Shown: positions 21,986 to 29,741 of the stretch, piece after piece
Numbering within the stretch: position 1 is the stretch's first letter
How the letters are laid out: each line of letters starts with the position of its first letter
Translations under genes and position numbers: made by a program
Source of the DNA: a virus
DNA: 38,770 nt
IMG/VR virus record: IMGVR_UViG_3300025520_000129
Span: 1 to 38,770 of that record
Reading direction: 5' to 3' (one strand)
Notes under the pieces: model-generated
The model's input: the letters and a program-made list of their open reading frames with translations, nothing else
Told to the model about the DNA's origin: nothing
The model's database searches: none

Positions 21986-23074
21986 ATGCAGAACACCCCC
22001 GCCTTCACCCCCAGGTCCGACCTGATCGCCCTCGCCGCGTCCGCCGCGTTGCCCGCCCTTGGCAGCGACGGAGCCGTGCCCGAGTGGGTTCAGCTTTTGC
22101 CGGTGGCGGAGGGCGCGGTCGAGACCTTCGATGGACGAGGCCCCTACCATGTGACCGACCTGCAATCCGTCATCCAGGCGTCGATGGCCTGGGAGCGTGG
22201 CATCCCGATCGACGAGAACCACGCAACCGACCTGCGCCCGGGCCACGAGGCCCCGGCGCGCGGCTGGATCACCGAGCTGCAGGCCAGGCCTGACGGCCTT
22301 TGGGGGCGCGTCGAATGGACCGCGGCAGGTCGCGCCCTGGTGGCCGACAAGGCCTACCGCGGGATCTCGCCCGTCCTGATGGTCGACCCCAAGGACAAGC
22401 GGACGGTGAAGCTGATCCCGCGCGCATCCCTGGTCAATGTCCCCAACCTTCGCGGCCTGGCCGCACTCAACACCGAGGAGACCTCCCGTATGGAAGGCAT
22501 GAGCAAGATCGCTGAAAAGCTCGGCCTCGCTGCCGACGCTTCGCTGGACCAGATCCTGGCGAAGATCGGCAGCATGGCCGAGAAGAAGGACGAGAAGCCC
22601 GACGCCGCGCTGCAGTCGGCCCTGGCCGAGATCGGCACGACCGTCGGTCTGCCTACCGGCACCCCCGACGCCATCGTTGCGGCCGTGAAGGTCAAGACCG
22701 CTGGCGGCGGCGATGTCGTCGCGCTGCAGTCGCAGCTGACCGCCCTGCAGACCGAACTGACGACGCTGAAGGACGGTGCCAAGCGCGCCGCCTCCGAGGC
22801 CTATGTCGACGGCGAGATGAAGAAGGGCCGCACCGGCATCACGGCCGCCAGCCGTGAGCACCTGATCACGCTCCACATGTCGCAGCCCGACCAGGCGAAG
22901 GCGATCATCGAGGCGCAGCCGATCGTTGCCCCGTCGGCCGTCATCACCGCCGCGAAGCCGCCCGTCGGCGCCGATGGCACCGTCGAGCTGAACGCCGAGC
23001 AGCTGCAGGCTGCCACGATCCTGGGCCTCGATCCGAAGGCCTACGCGAAAACCCTGGCTGAGGAGAACGCCTGA
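21986..23074 (+). CDS. I: Mu I-like head protease/scaffold
   Basis: The 362-residue protein has the Mu I protease domain at residues about 20-165 (SMAWERGIPIDENHATDLRPG, GWITELQARPDGLWGRVEWT, KAYRGISPVLMVD). The C-terminal half is helical and charged, as in scaffolds. Proteases of this type mature the prohead and remove the scaffold. The ATG at 21986 is chosen because the protein begins there with the normal MQNTPAF leader; the upstream GTG at 21950 lies inside the activator palindrome. Confidence 0.88.
   Translation: MQNTPAFTPRSDLIALAASAALPALGSDGAVPEWVQLLPVAEGAVETFDGRGPYHVTDLQSVIQASMAWERGIPIDENHATDLRPGHEAPARGWITELQARPDGLWGRVEWTAAGRALVADKAYRGISPVLMVDPKDKRTVKLIPRASLVNVPNLRGLAALNTEETSRMEGMSKIAEKLGLAADASLDQILAKIGSMAEKKDEKPDAALQSALAEIGTTVGLPTGTPDAIVAAVKVKTAGGGDVVALQSQLTALQTELTTLKDGAKRAASEAYVDGEMKKGRTGITAASREHLITLHMSQPDQAKAIIEAQPIVAPSAVITAAKPPVGADGTVELNAEQLQAATILGLDPKAYAKTLAEENA
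22490..23074 (+). CDS. internal-start scaffold protein (Mu Z-like)
   Basis: An in-frame ATG at 22490 has GGAG at 22477-22480, nine bases upstream, and begins at the border between the protease domain and the helical scaffold half (MEGMSKIAEKLGLAADASLDQ). The product would have 194 residues. Mu makes its scaffold Z from an internal start in gene I, so the same arrangement is likely here. It has not been shown for this phage. Confidence 0.6.
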   Translation: MEGMSKIAEKLGLAADASLDQILAKIGSMAEKKDEKPDAALQSALAEIGTTVGLPTGTPDAIVAAVKVKTAGGGDVVALQSQLTALQTELTTLKDGAKRAASEAYVDGEMKKGRTGITAASREHLITLHMSQPDQAKAIIEAQPIVAPSAVITAAKPPVGADGTVELNAEQLQAATILGLDPKAYAKTLAEENA

Positions 23075-23505
23075 TGCCGCCGCTGACCCAAGACCGCAAC
23101 ACCCCCCGCGCCGAGGGCGATGAGCGCATCGGCACCCTTGGCCTGAACCAGGCCATCTTCGCCGGCGCGATCCTGATGCGGAACGCCACCGGCGACCTGA
23201 TCGAGGGCGCCACCGCCACCGGCAGCTTCGGCGTCGGCGTGGCGCAGGAGCGCCTCAGCTCGACCACCGCCGGCGTGACGCCGATCCGGTATCGGCCCGG
23301 TGTTCACCGTTTCGCCAACTCGGCCGCCGGTGACCTGATCGCCAAGGCTGACGTGGGCACCGTCTGCTACATCGTCGACGACCAGACGGTCGCGAAGACG
23401 AACGGCACCAACACCCGCTCGCCCGCGGGCATCGTCGACTCCGTGGACGCCCAGGGCGTCTGGGTCCGGTTCGACGAGGCTCTCACCCGCGCCCTCCTGT
23501 CGTAA
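23074..23505 (+). CDS. head decoration (capsid cement) protein, DUF2190-like
   Basis: The 143-residue protein is beta-rich: GAILMRNATGDLIEGATATGS, then GVGVAQERLSSTTAG, a central VGTVCYIVDDQTV and a terminal GIVDSVDAQGVWVRFD. This is the usual layout of the small decoration proteins that stabilise the capsid and lie just before the major capsid gene. It overlaps the scaffold stop by one base. Confidence 0.78.
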   Translation: MPPLTQDRNTPRAEGDERIGTLGLNQAIFAGAILMRNATGDLIEGATATGSFGVGVAQERLSSTTAGVTPIRYRPGVHRFANSAAGDLIAKADVGTVCYIVDDQTVAKTNGTNTRSPAGIVDSVDAQGVWVRFDEALTRALLS

Positions 23506-23517
23506 GGAACCCCTGAC

Positions 23518-24411
23518 ATGCTCGTTAACGCCGCAAACCTCGACAGCCTTCGCGTCGGCTTCAAGACGTCCTTCCAGAACGGCCTGTCGCAGGCCTCGAC
23601 GGCCTATGCCCGCGTGGCCACGGTCGTTCCTTCCTCGCAGAAGGAACAGAAGTACGGCTGGCTGGGCAAGATCCCGAACGTGCGCGAATGGGTCGGCCCC
23701 CGCGCCGTGCAGAACCTCCAGCAGCACGACTACGCCATCAAGGAAAAGGCGCTGGAACTGACGCTGTCCGTCGACAAGGACGACATCGAGACCGACAACC
23801 TCGGCATCTACACGCCCCTCTTCACCGAGATGGGCATGTCGACCGGAGCGCAGTGGGACCTGATGGTCTTCGCCCAGCTGAAGGCGGGCTTCACCACCAA
23901 CTGCTACGACGGCCAGTTCTTCTTCGACACCGACCACCCCGTCCTGGACGAGAACGGCAACGCCGTCGCCGTTTCGAACACAGGCGGCGGCGCGGGCACG
24001 CCGTGGTTCCTCCTGGACGTCAGCCGGGCGATCAAGCCGATCATCCTGCAGAAGCGCAAGGACTTCCAGTTCACCGCGCTCGACAACCTGACCGACCAGA
24101 ACGTCTTCATGAACAAGGAGTTCATGTACGGGTCGGATGCGCGGGCGAACACCGGCTACGGCTTCTGGCAGATGGCCTATGGCTCGCAGCAGACCCTGAA
24201 CGCCGCCGCCTATGCGACCGCCCGCTCGACCCTGATGGGGATGAAGGGCGACTATGGCCGCCCGCTGGGCATCGTCCCGAACCTTCTGGTCGTCCCGCCG
24301 AGCCTCGAAAGCGCGGCGCGGAAGATCCTGAACTCGGAATACGCGTCCGGCGGCGAGACCAACGAGTGGAAGGGCACGGCCGAGCTTCTGGTCGTTCCGT
24401 GGCTCGCCTGA
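23518..24411 (+). CDS. T: major capsid protein (Mu gpT-like)
   Basis: The 297-residue protein matches the gpT family of HK97-fold capsid proteins: FKTSFQNGLSQASTAYARVAT, KYGWLGKIPNVREWVGPRAV, then FFDTDHPVLDENGN and a C-terminal PNLLVVPPSLESAARKIL. No N-terminal delta domain is visible, fitting a separate scaffold. GGAAC precedes the ATG as a weak ribosome site. It is followed by a hairpin terminator and a structured intergenic region two genes on. Confidence 0.95.
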   Translation: MLVNAANLDSLRVGFKTSFQNGLSQASTAYARVATVVPSSQKEQKYGWLGKIPNVREWVGPRAVQNLQQHDYAIKEKALELTLSVDKDDIETDNLGIYTPLFTEMGMSTGAQWDLMVFAQLKAGFTTNCYDGQFFFDTDHPVLDENGNAVAVSNTGGGAGTPWFLLDVSRAIKPIILQKRKDFQFTALDNLTDQNVFMNKEFMYGSDARANTGYGFWQMAYGSQQTLNAAAYATARSTLMGMKGDYGRPLGIVPNLLVVPPSLESAARKILNSEYASGGETNEWKGTAELLVVPWLA

Positions 24412-24435
24412 GCCGCCTGACGGCGTGATGCAGAT

Positions 24436-24473
24436 AAGGGGCCGGGCCGGACGGCTAGGCGGGCCGGCCCCTT
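24436..24473 (+). terminator. hairpin terminator downstream of major capsid gene
   Basis: AAGGGGCCGG (24436-24445) and CCGGCCCCTT (24464-24473) form a perfect 10-bp stem around an 18-nt loop, 24 bp after the capsid stop, and TCTC follows the terminal TTT. It is the best intrinsic-terminator-like structure in the window. Partial termination here would raise capsid message over the downstream connector and tail messages. Confidence 0.6.
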
Positions 24474-24515
24474 TCTCGATCACACCTTTCCCCCGCCCCT
24501 TGCACGGAGAGACCG

Positions 24516-24881
24516 ATGTCCCGCAGGAAGACCGCCAGCGCACAGCCGCCCGCTGCTGCTGCCGCACAGACTACCCAGGCCGCCGCCGAGGCGGTCGTGA
24601 CCCAATCCACGTTGGGGGACGGGGATGCGACGGGGGCGGCGCAAGAAGCCGCCTCGGCCACCGCCGCCCCTCAAGCGCCCGCCCCCGACGTGGTGAAACC
24701 CAAGGCCAAGGCGAAGGGCCACTTGCTTCGCGTCATGGGCCCGGCCAAGGGCCGCTGGCGCGCGGGTCGCAAGTTCGGACCCGAGCCGGTGGACATCCCC
24801 GTGGACGAGCTGACCGAAGACGACCTGGCCAAGCTGGAGGGCGATCCCGAGCTGACCGTCAGCATGGTCGAAGCCGACTGA
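24516..24881 (+). CDS. FluMu gp35-like protein with Ala-rich N-terminus
   Basis: The protein has 121 residues. The first 65 are low-complexity Ala/Thr/Gln/Pro. The C-terminal 50 residues (GHLLRVMGPAKGRWRAGRKFG, then DIPVDELTEDDLAKLEGDPEL) resemble the small domain found in Mu gp35/FluMu head-region proteins. It follows the major capsid gene as in Mu. Function is unknown. GGAGAG lies upstream of the ATG. Confidence 0.7.
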   Translation: MSRRKTASAQPPAAAAAQTTQAAAEAVVTQSTLGDGDATGAAQEAASATAAPQAPAPDVVKPKAKAKGHLLRVMGPAKGRWRAGRKFGPEPVDIPVDELTEDDLAKLEGDPELTVSMVEAD

Positions 24882-24896
24882 CAATCCCGAGCGAAA

Positions 24897-25031
24897 GGAT
24901 CAGTCGCGAACCTGCGGAGCAACGGACGTGCCAAACATAGGGGTCCGCCGCAGATGATCCGAGTAGGCCAGTCCGGGGCGGTCCGGAACGCGAACGTCGC
25001 AAGGGGGCGTGACAGCCGGGAGAGTACCGGC
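24897..25031 (+). ncRNA. candidate structured RNA between head genes
   Basis: A 170-bp gap carries nested stems: GGATCA (24897-24902)/TGATCC (24955-24960), CTGCGG (24912-24917)/CCGCAG (24948-24953), and CGGAC (24923-24927)/GTCCG (24943-24947), 17 bp in all, closed by a 15-nt loop. Three small hairpins follow: CCGG 24973-24976/24983-24986, GCGA-ACG-TCGC 24990-25000, and GCCGG 25015-25019/CCGGC 25027-25031. No convincing ORF fills the gap. It could be a cis-regulatory leader of the gp36-like gene or a phage RNA. A motif called Mu-gpT-DE has been described downstream of gpT; membership is untested. Confidence 0.5.
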
Positions 25032-25051
25032 ACCCTTAAACCGAGGACCCA

Positions 25052-25480
25052 ATGCCCTACGTCACCCTTGCCCAGCTGACCGACCGCTTCGGAGAGCAGA
25101 TGCTGATCTCGCTCACCGATCGCGGGACGGACGCGCTTGGGGTGATCGACACCGACGTGGTGGACCGGGCCCTGGCCGAGACCGACGCCCTGATCGATGG
25201 CTACCTCGCGCGCCGCTACGCCCTGCCGCTAAGCGTGGCCCAGCCGATGCTGGTGGGCGTGGCCGGCGCGATCACGATCTACAACCTGCACCTCTTCGAG
25301 GCCCCGCCGAAGATCGAGGCCGACTACAAGGAAGCGATCCGCACCCTGACGGCCATCGCCCAAGGCACGATCACCCTGACCGCCGCCGGGGTCGAGGCCC
25401 CGTCCACCGGCTCCATGGGCGTCCAAATTACCGACCGTGAGCGGCCCTTCACCGAAGACAACCTCAAGGGCTTCATCTGA
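25052..25480 (+). CDS. head completion protein, DUF1320 (Mu gp36)
   Basis: The 142-residue protein matches DUF1320: YVTLAQLTDRFGEQMLISLTDR, VDRALAETDALIDGYLARRYALPL, and ITIYNLHLF. It is a connector-type protein at the head-tail joint. A GAGGA ribosome site lies four bases before the ATG, just past the structured intergenic region. Confidence 0.9.
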   Translation: MPYVTLAQLTDRFGEQMLISLTDRGTDALGVIDTDVVDRALAETDALIDGYLARRYALPLSVAQPMLVGVAGAITIYNLHLFEAPPKIEADYKEAIRTLTAIAQGTITLTAAGVEAPSTGSMGVQITDRERPFTEDNLKGFI

Positions 25481-25917
25481 TGCTGATCGAGGATCTGATC
25501 GAGCGGCTGAAGGATCGGGTTCCGGACTTTTCGGGCCGGGTCGAGGGCGCATTGGAATGGTCTGCGCTGCGCGAGCAGGGTCGCCTGCCGAACGCCACGC
25601 CCGCCGCCTTCGTGATCTCTGTCGGCCTGACCGGGGGAACGCCCGATGCCGCTGCGGGCCTGTTCCGCCAGGCCTACGAGGAAGTCTTCGGCGTGATCCT
25701 GATCTTCCGGTCGAACGACCTGGTCGGCAAGCGCGCCTTCGCCCGGTCCGAGGAGATCAAGCGCGCCGTCCTCGAGGCGGTCGCCGGATGGGCCCCGCCG
25801 GGGATCCTTGGAACCTTCCGCCTGGCACGGGGCACCCTTCTGCCCTTCGACGCCGGCACCCTTTCCTTCCAGATCGACTTCGCCATCGGCGACCAGCTGA
25901 GGATCGACCCAACATGA
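25480..25917 (+). CDS. Mu gp37-like (DUF1834) head-tail joining protein
   Basis: The 145-residue protein matches DUF1834/gp37: an N-terminal LIEDLIERLKDRVP, a central AAFVISVGLTGG and VFGVILIFRSNDLVGKRAF, and a C-terminal LPFDAGTLSFQIDFAI. It is expected to lie at the neck or tail terminus. It overlaps gp36 by one base and the following small gene by four bases. Confidence 0.85.
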   Translation: MLIEDLIERLKDRVPDFSGRVEGALEWSALREQGRLPNATPAAFVISVGLTGGTPDAAAGLFRQAYEEVFGVILIFRSNDLVGKRAFARSEEIKRAVLEAVAGWAPPGILGTFRLARGTLLPFDAGTLSFQIDFAIGDQLRIDPT

Positions 25918-26105
25918 AGAAGCCCGAACCCGTGACGCCGGACACCGTGCCCTCGGAGGCCCTGCCGCTGCCCCACCAGGGCGGCAGCTACATCCGTCTG
26001 CCCGACGGCACCCTGCAGCTGGAGGAGGCCACGGACAACCGCCCCGAGGCCCGCGCCGAGGCGGCACTTGAAGGGGGCGTTCAAGCCCCTGTGAAGGAGG
26101 CCTGA
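25914..26105 (+). CDS. small gp38-position protein
   Basis: The 63-residue protein is proline- and glutamate-rich with a short beta-like core (GGSYIRLPDGTLQLEE). It occupies the place of the small gene between gp37 and the tail tube gene in Mu-like phages. The ATG overlaps the upstream stop (ATGA). No function is assigned. Confidence 0.6.
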   Translation: MKKPEPVTPDTVPSEALPLPHQGGSYIRLPDGTLQLEEATDNRPEARAEAALEGGVQAPVKEA

Positions 26106-26106
26106 G

Positions 26107-27048
26107 ATGCCCGCTCCGCTGTACTGGAAATCGAAGATCCTGCTGGCCAAGATCGAGACGACTTACGGGACCGATTCCGCCCCGACCGGCGCCCTGAACG
26201 CGATCCTGGCCACCGAGGTCAAGATCCAGCCGATGGAAGGCAACGACGTCAGCCGGGACCTTGAACTGCCCTACCTGGGCGGCCAGGGCACCATACCGAC
26301 CGAGCTGCACGCCAAGCTGTCGTTCCGTGTCGAGCTGGCACCGTCGGGCACGGCTGGCACCGCGCCCGGCTGGGGCGTTCTTCTGCGCGCCTGCGGTTGC
26401 GCCCAGGTCGTCAACGCCGGAACGAGCGTGGTCTACAACCCGATCTCGACCAACCACGAGTCGGCGACGATCCACCTCTGGATCGACAGCACCCGCTACG
26501 TCATGCGCGGCACGCGCGGGACGGCGAAGGTCATGGTCGGGGCCAACGGCATCCCGTACCTGGAGTTCAGCTTCACCGGCCTCTTCTCGGCCCCGGCCGA
26601 GACCGCCCGTCCGACGCCTGTCACCCTGTCGGCCTTCCAGAAGCCGCAGGCAGGCAGCACGCTGAACACGCCGGTCTTCACCATCAACGCGGTCGCTTTC
26701 GTCATGCGGTCCTTCAGCCTGGACCTGAAGAACGCGGTCGAGCCGCGGTTCCTGATCGGGGCCGAGCAGATCCTGATCACCCAGCGCGAGGAAGAGGTCG
26801 AGACGGTGGTCGAGGCCCAGCCCCTGACCGCCTTCAACCCCTTCACCCTGGCGCAGAACCAGACCGCCGTCCCGGTCGTCCTGACCCACGGCACCGGCGC
26901 GGGCCGGATCAGCACCCTGAGCATGCCTGCCGCACAGGTCCAGCGCCTGCAAGGCCTGGAGAGTGCCCAGGACATCAAGGAATGGCCGCTACGCCTGGCC
27001 CCGCTGCCGGTGACCGGCAACGACCAGTGGACCCTGACCCTGACCTGA
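26107..27048 (+). CDS. major tail tube protein (siphovirus type)
   Basis: The 313-residue, beta-rich protein begins KSKILLAKIETTYGTDSAPTGA and has GGQGTIPTELHAKLSFRVEL, a typical pattern of tube proteins of long non-contractile tails. There is no sheath gene next to it, so the tail should be non-contractile. GGAGG precedes the ATG at good spacing. It is followed by a hairpin and the tail chaperone genes, the normal order. Confidence 0.82.
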   Translation: MPAPLYWKSKILLAKIETTYGTDSAPTGALNAILATEVKIQPMEGNDVSRDLELPYLGGQGTIPTELHAKLSFRVELAPSGTAGTAPGWGVLLRACGCAQVVNAGTSVVYNPISTNHESATIHLWIDSTRYVMRGTRGTAKVMVGANGIPYLEFSFTGLFSAPAETARPTPVTLSAFQKPQAGSTLNTPVFTINAVAFVMRSFSLDLKNAVEPRFLIGAEQILITQREEEVETVVEAQPLTAFNPFTLAQNQTAVPVVLTHGTGAGRISTLSMPAAQVQRLQGLESAQDIKEWPLRLAPLPVTGNDQWTLTLT

Positions 27049-27060
27049 TCCCTAAGCCTT

Positions 27061-27076
27061 GGGCGCCTCCGCGCCC
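27061..27076 (+). other. hairpin after tail tube gene
   Basis: GGGCGC (27061-27066), CTCC loop, GCGCCC (27071-27076): a perfect 6-bp GC stem 12 bp after the tube gene stop and 27 bp before the chaperone ATG. No T-run. It could protect the abundant tube message from 3' decay. Confidence 0.45.
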
Positions 27077-27103
27077 GGGCCTGACCCTCTGGAGCATCCC
27101 CCC

Positions 27104-27436
27104 ATGTTCAAGCTGAAGAAGAACGCGACCTTCCTGCACGATGTCCCGGTCCAGTGGCCGGTCGATGACGGGTTCGAGGAGGTAATGCTCAAGACCCGCT
27201 TCCGGGTCCTGGATGCCGACACGCTGCGGCTGCACGACGACCTGATGACCGAGGCGGGCCAGAATGCCTTCCTGCGCGCGGCCATCGTCGGCTTCCCGGC
27301 CGTGATGGACGACGACGGCCAGCTGGTACCGGACGACGACGCCCTCTTCGAGCGCATCCTGGGCCTGACCTTCTGCCGCGCCCCGCTTCTGCGGACCTAC
27401 CAGACCGCCATGACGGGCGCGCGCGCAAAAAACTGA
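27104..27436 (+). CDS. tail assembly chaperone, short form (G-like)
   Basis: The 110-residue protein lies between the tail tube and tape measure genes, the invariant place of the tail chaperone. It has a beta-rich start (KKNATFLHDVPVQWP) and a helical part ending TYQTAMTGARAKN. GGAG at 27091-27094 is its ribosome site. The last codons GCA AAA AAC TGA contain a perfect -1 slippery site, so part of the ribosomes should continue into the next frame to make a longer form. Confidence 0.85.
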   Translation: MFKLKKNATFLHDVPVQWPVDDGFEEVMLKTRFRVLDADTLRLHDDLMTEAGQNAFLRAAIVGFPAVMDDDGQLVPDDDALFERILGLTFCRAPLLRTYQTAMTGARAKN

Positions 27437-27471
27437 AGTGGGTCGGGCGCGCCTGGGCAACCGGCGCGCTC
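27427..27471 (+). promoter_or_regulatory. programmed -1 frameshift site
   Basis: The heptamer A AAA AAC (27427-27433) is in the correct phase (GCA AAA AAC) and is directly followed by the stop TGA. Eleven bases on, GGGCGCGCC (27445-27453) pairs with GGCGCGCTC (27463-27471) in a 9-bp stem including one G-U pair. After the slip the frame continues (LKWVGRAWATGALGQKRDK) without stop into the downstream chaperone part. The fusion would have about 231 residues. Confidence 0.88.
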
Positions 27472-27489
27472 GGCCAGAAGCGCGACAAG

Positions 27490-27798
27490 ATGGCAGGGGC
27501 ACGGGCTGATGCCGCCCTTTGGGGCATCAGTCTGCCGACGGGATGGGACGAGGACGATGACGACGAGGACGGGGTCTGGCCAGAGAACGAGGCGGCGGTT
27601 CACGCCTTCCTCGAGATCTGTTCGCAGTTCCGCACCGTTGCCCATTTCGACGGCAGCCTGCAGCGCACCGGCCTTGACTACCTGGCCGCTGAAGCCGGTC
27701 TGCGCCTGGCGGAGGTCGACGTGACGCCGGATCTTTGGAACGCCATCCGCGTGATCGAATGGGGCGTCCTGACCGCGCACCGCGAGGGTGAGGCATGA
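27490..27798 (+). CDS. tail chaperone extension (T part), DUF1799-like
   Basis: From the ATG at 27490 this is 102 residues, but that ATG has no good ribosome site and the frame is open back to the slippery site at 27427-27433, so it is probably made only as the fusion with the upstream chaperone. The sequence GVWPENEAAVHAFLEICSQFRTV and LWNAIRVIEWGVLTAHRE fits the DUF1799 family. It binds the tape measure during tail assembly. It overlaps the tape measure start by four bases. Confidence 0.85.
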   Translation: MAGARADAALWGISLPTGWDEDDDDEDGVWPENEAAVHAFLEICSQFRTVAHFDGSLQRTGLDYLAAEAGLRLAEVDVTPDLWNAIRVIEWGVLTAHREGEA

Positions 27799-29741
27799 AG
27801 CTGCTCACCCTCTCGATGCTCCTTCGGGCCGAAGGGGCCCCGGCGGCGAAGGCGGCTATCCAGGAGGTTGCAACCTCGACTGAGCGGCTCGGGACGGTCA
27901 CGACGCGTGGGGCGACGGCCGACCGAGCGGCTGCCAGCGCCAAGCAGGCCAACGCCCAGGCAAACCGGGCACTCGCCGCAACCAGCAACGCGGCTGCCGG
28001 CGCGACCGGCAACCTGGTCGCGAACTTCAACGACCTCTTCATGATGATCGGAGCGGGGCAGAACCCGCTGACTACTGCCATCCAGCAGGGCACCCAGATC
28101 ACCCAGGTGATCGGCCCGATGGGCGCCGCCGGAGCGGTGCGATCGTTGGGCAGTGCCTTCATGGCAATGCTGAGCCCGATCAATCTGATTACCTTGGGAG
28201 CAATCGCTGCCGGCTCGGCCATGCTTCAGTGGCTGATGTCGGCAGATGAGGAAGCAGACGCCGTTACAGCTGCCCTAGAGCGCCAGAGGGCTGCCCTTGA
28301 GGCGGTGGTTGCCGAGACCGAAAAGCTTCGACTTGAGCGAGGGATGCTCATGTCGGGCGCGCAATCGACTGACGAGCAGATCGTCCTCGAAGAGATCAAC
28401 CGCCTCTTGCGAGAACGTCGGGCCATCGCAGCCGAGTTGGAAGCCCAGCAGTCCAGCATGGGCCGCGCTGCCGGTATCGGTGCCCAGACGGTGGCCGACG
28501 CAAAGCAGAAGGAACTGCAGGCCCAGCTCGCCGACCTCGACGCGAAGATCGCGGCCTTGGAAAAGCAGCGTGAGCTGAACGCCGCGACCGAGAACGGTCG
28601 GGCGATTGCAGAACAGCTGAAGACCTCAACCCAAGGCATCACGACGGCCATCCAATCGGCCGACGGTAGTCGCCTCGTTGGCGCGTTTGCGGCGGCGTTC
28701 CCGACTGCCAATGCTCTCCTTTCAATCGCTCAGGGGATTGTGGAGACCATCGGGGGTGCCGCAGAGCTGCAGGCACAGGCGTCGGGCGATCGATATGACC
28801 GCTTCATTGGAGTTGTGGGCCAGTCTTCGGGGCCAGATGCAGTTCGCACCCGTCAGTTCGGCGGCGGTGCTTTCCGCGCGCCGGTTCGCGGGGCCGGGCT
28901 TCCAGCCCCCCGCATTCCCGGCGGGGGCGGCGGTGGCGGCGGCGGTGCAGCCGCCCGGGACGAAGCGAATGCGCTGCAGGAGCTGATCGAAAGCCTTGAG
29001 GGCGAGATCGAGGCGCTGCGCGTCCAGGACCCGATCCAGCAGGAGCTTCTGAAGCACCGCGAGGCGATGACCGGGGCGACCGAGGCCGAAAAGCAGAAGG
29101 TCGAGGAGCTGATCGCCGTCCGCGAGCGGGAAGCCGCGGCGCTGGAAGGGGCGAAGGCCCGGCGTGAGTTCTTCGAAGATCTCGGGAACAACGCCTTGGA
29201 AGCCCTGATCGTGAAGGGCGAGTCCTTCAACGACGTGCTGAAGAACATCGCCCAGTCGCTGATCCAGGCAGGTATCCAGGCCGCGCTCTTCGGGACCGGT
29301 CCCTTCGGGGACCTCTTCGGCGGCACCTCGCTGATGTCGATGATCTTTCCCGGCCTGGGCGGAAAGGCCGACGGCGGGATCATTCACGGCCCCGGCACCG
29401 GCCGATCAGACAGCATCCTGACCCGCCTCTCGAATGGTGAGTTCGTCGTCAACGCCAAGGCCACCGCCCGTAACCGCCACCTCCTGGAGGCGATCAATGC
29501 GGGGGCCCTGCCGGGCTATGCCAGGGGCGGCATGGTGGGGGCGGATGCCCGCCGCGTGGGCGAGCTTGGAGGATCGGGGCTGCCCGGCTCGATCTACATG
29601 GACTTCCGGGGCGTCCAGGGCGACCGGGAGATCGATGTTATTGCACGCCGCGCCGCCGCCCAGATGGTCGCGCTCTACGACAAGGAAGGCCTGCCGGTCT
29701 CGGTCAAGCGCGTCTCGGGCGATCCCAGGAGGACCGGCTGA
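27795..29741 (+). CDS. tail tape measure protein
   Basis: The 648-residue protein has a helical N-terminal half with AANRALAATSNAA-type repeats, a hydrophobic stretch at about 125-150 (LSPINLITLGAIAAGSAML), long coiled coils, a Gly-rich hinge (about residues 375-390) and a lambda-type C-terminus (FNDVLKNIAQSLIQAGIQAAL, GFGD-like loops, GRSDSILTRLSNGEFVVNAKATARN). It sets tail length. At 648 residues, and about 1.5 angstrom per residue, it predicts a tail of about 100 nm or less. Confidence 0.9.
   Translation: MKLLTLSMLLRAEGAPAAKAAIQEVATSTERLGTVTTRGATADRAAASAKQANAQANRALAATSNAAAGATGNLVANFNDLFMMIGAGQNPLTTAIQQGTQITQVIGPMGAAGAVRSLGSAFMAMLSPINLITLGAIAAGSAMLQWLMSADEEADAVTAALERQRAALEAVVAETEKLRLERGMLMSGAQSTDEQIVLEEINRLLRERRAIAAELEAQQSSMGRAAGIGAQTVADAKQKELQAQLADLDAKIAALEKQRELNAATENGRAIAEQLKTSTQGITTAIQSADGSRLVGAFAAAFPTANALLSIAQGIVETIGGAAELQAQASGDRYDRFIGVVGQSSGPDAVRTRQFGGGAFRAPVRGAGLPAPRIPGGGGGGGGGAAARDEANALQELIESLEGEIEALRVQDPIQQELLKHREAMTGATEAEKQKVEELIAVREREAAALEGAKARREFFEDLGNNALEALIVKGESFNDVLKNIAQSLIQAGIQAALFGTGPFGDLFGGTSLMSMIFPGLGGKADGGIIHGPGTGRSDSILTRLSNGEFVVNAKATARNRHLLEAINAGALPGYARGGMVGADARRVGELGGSGLPGSIYMDFRGVQGDREIDVIARRAAAQMVALYDKEGLPVSVKRVSGDPRRTG

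Noticed and set aside
22017-22876. Long leftward frame opposite the protease/scaffold gene
   Set aside because: It is a shadow of the I-like gene, whose protein motifs and ribosome sites are clear; the opposite frame has no recognisable protein features.
24954-25078. Possible small gene inside the intergenic region before the gp36-like gene
   Set aside because: It lacks a ribosome site, has an unstructured composition and would run into the next gene in another frame; RNA structure explains the gap better.
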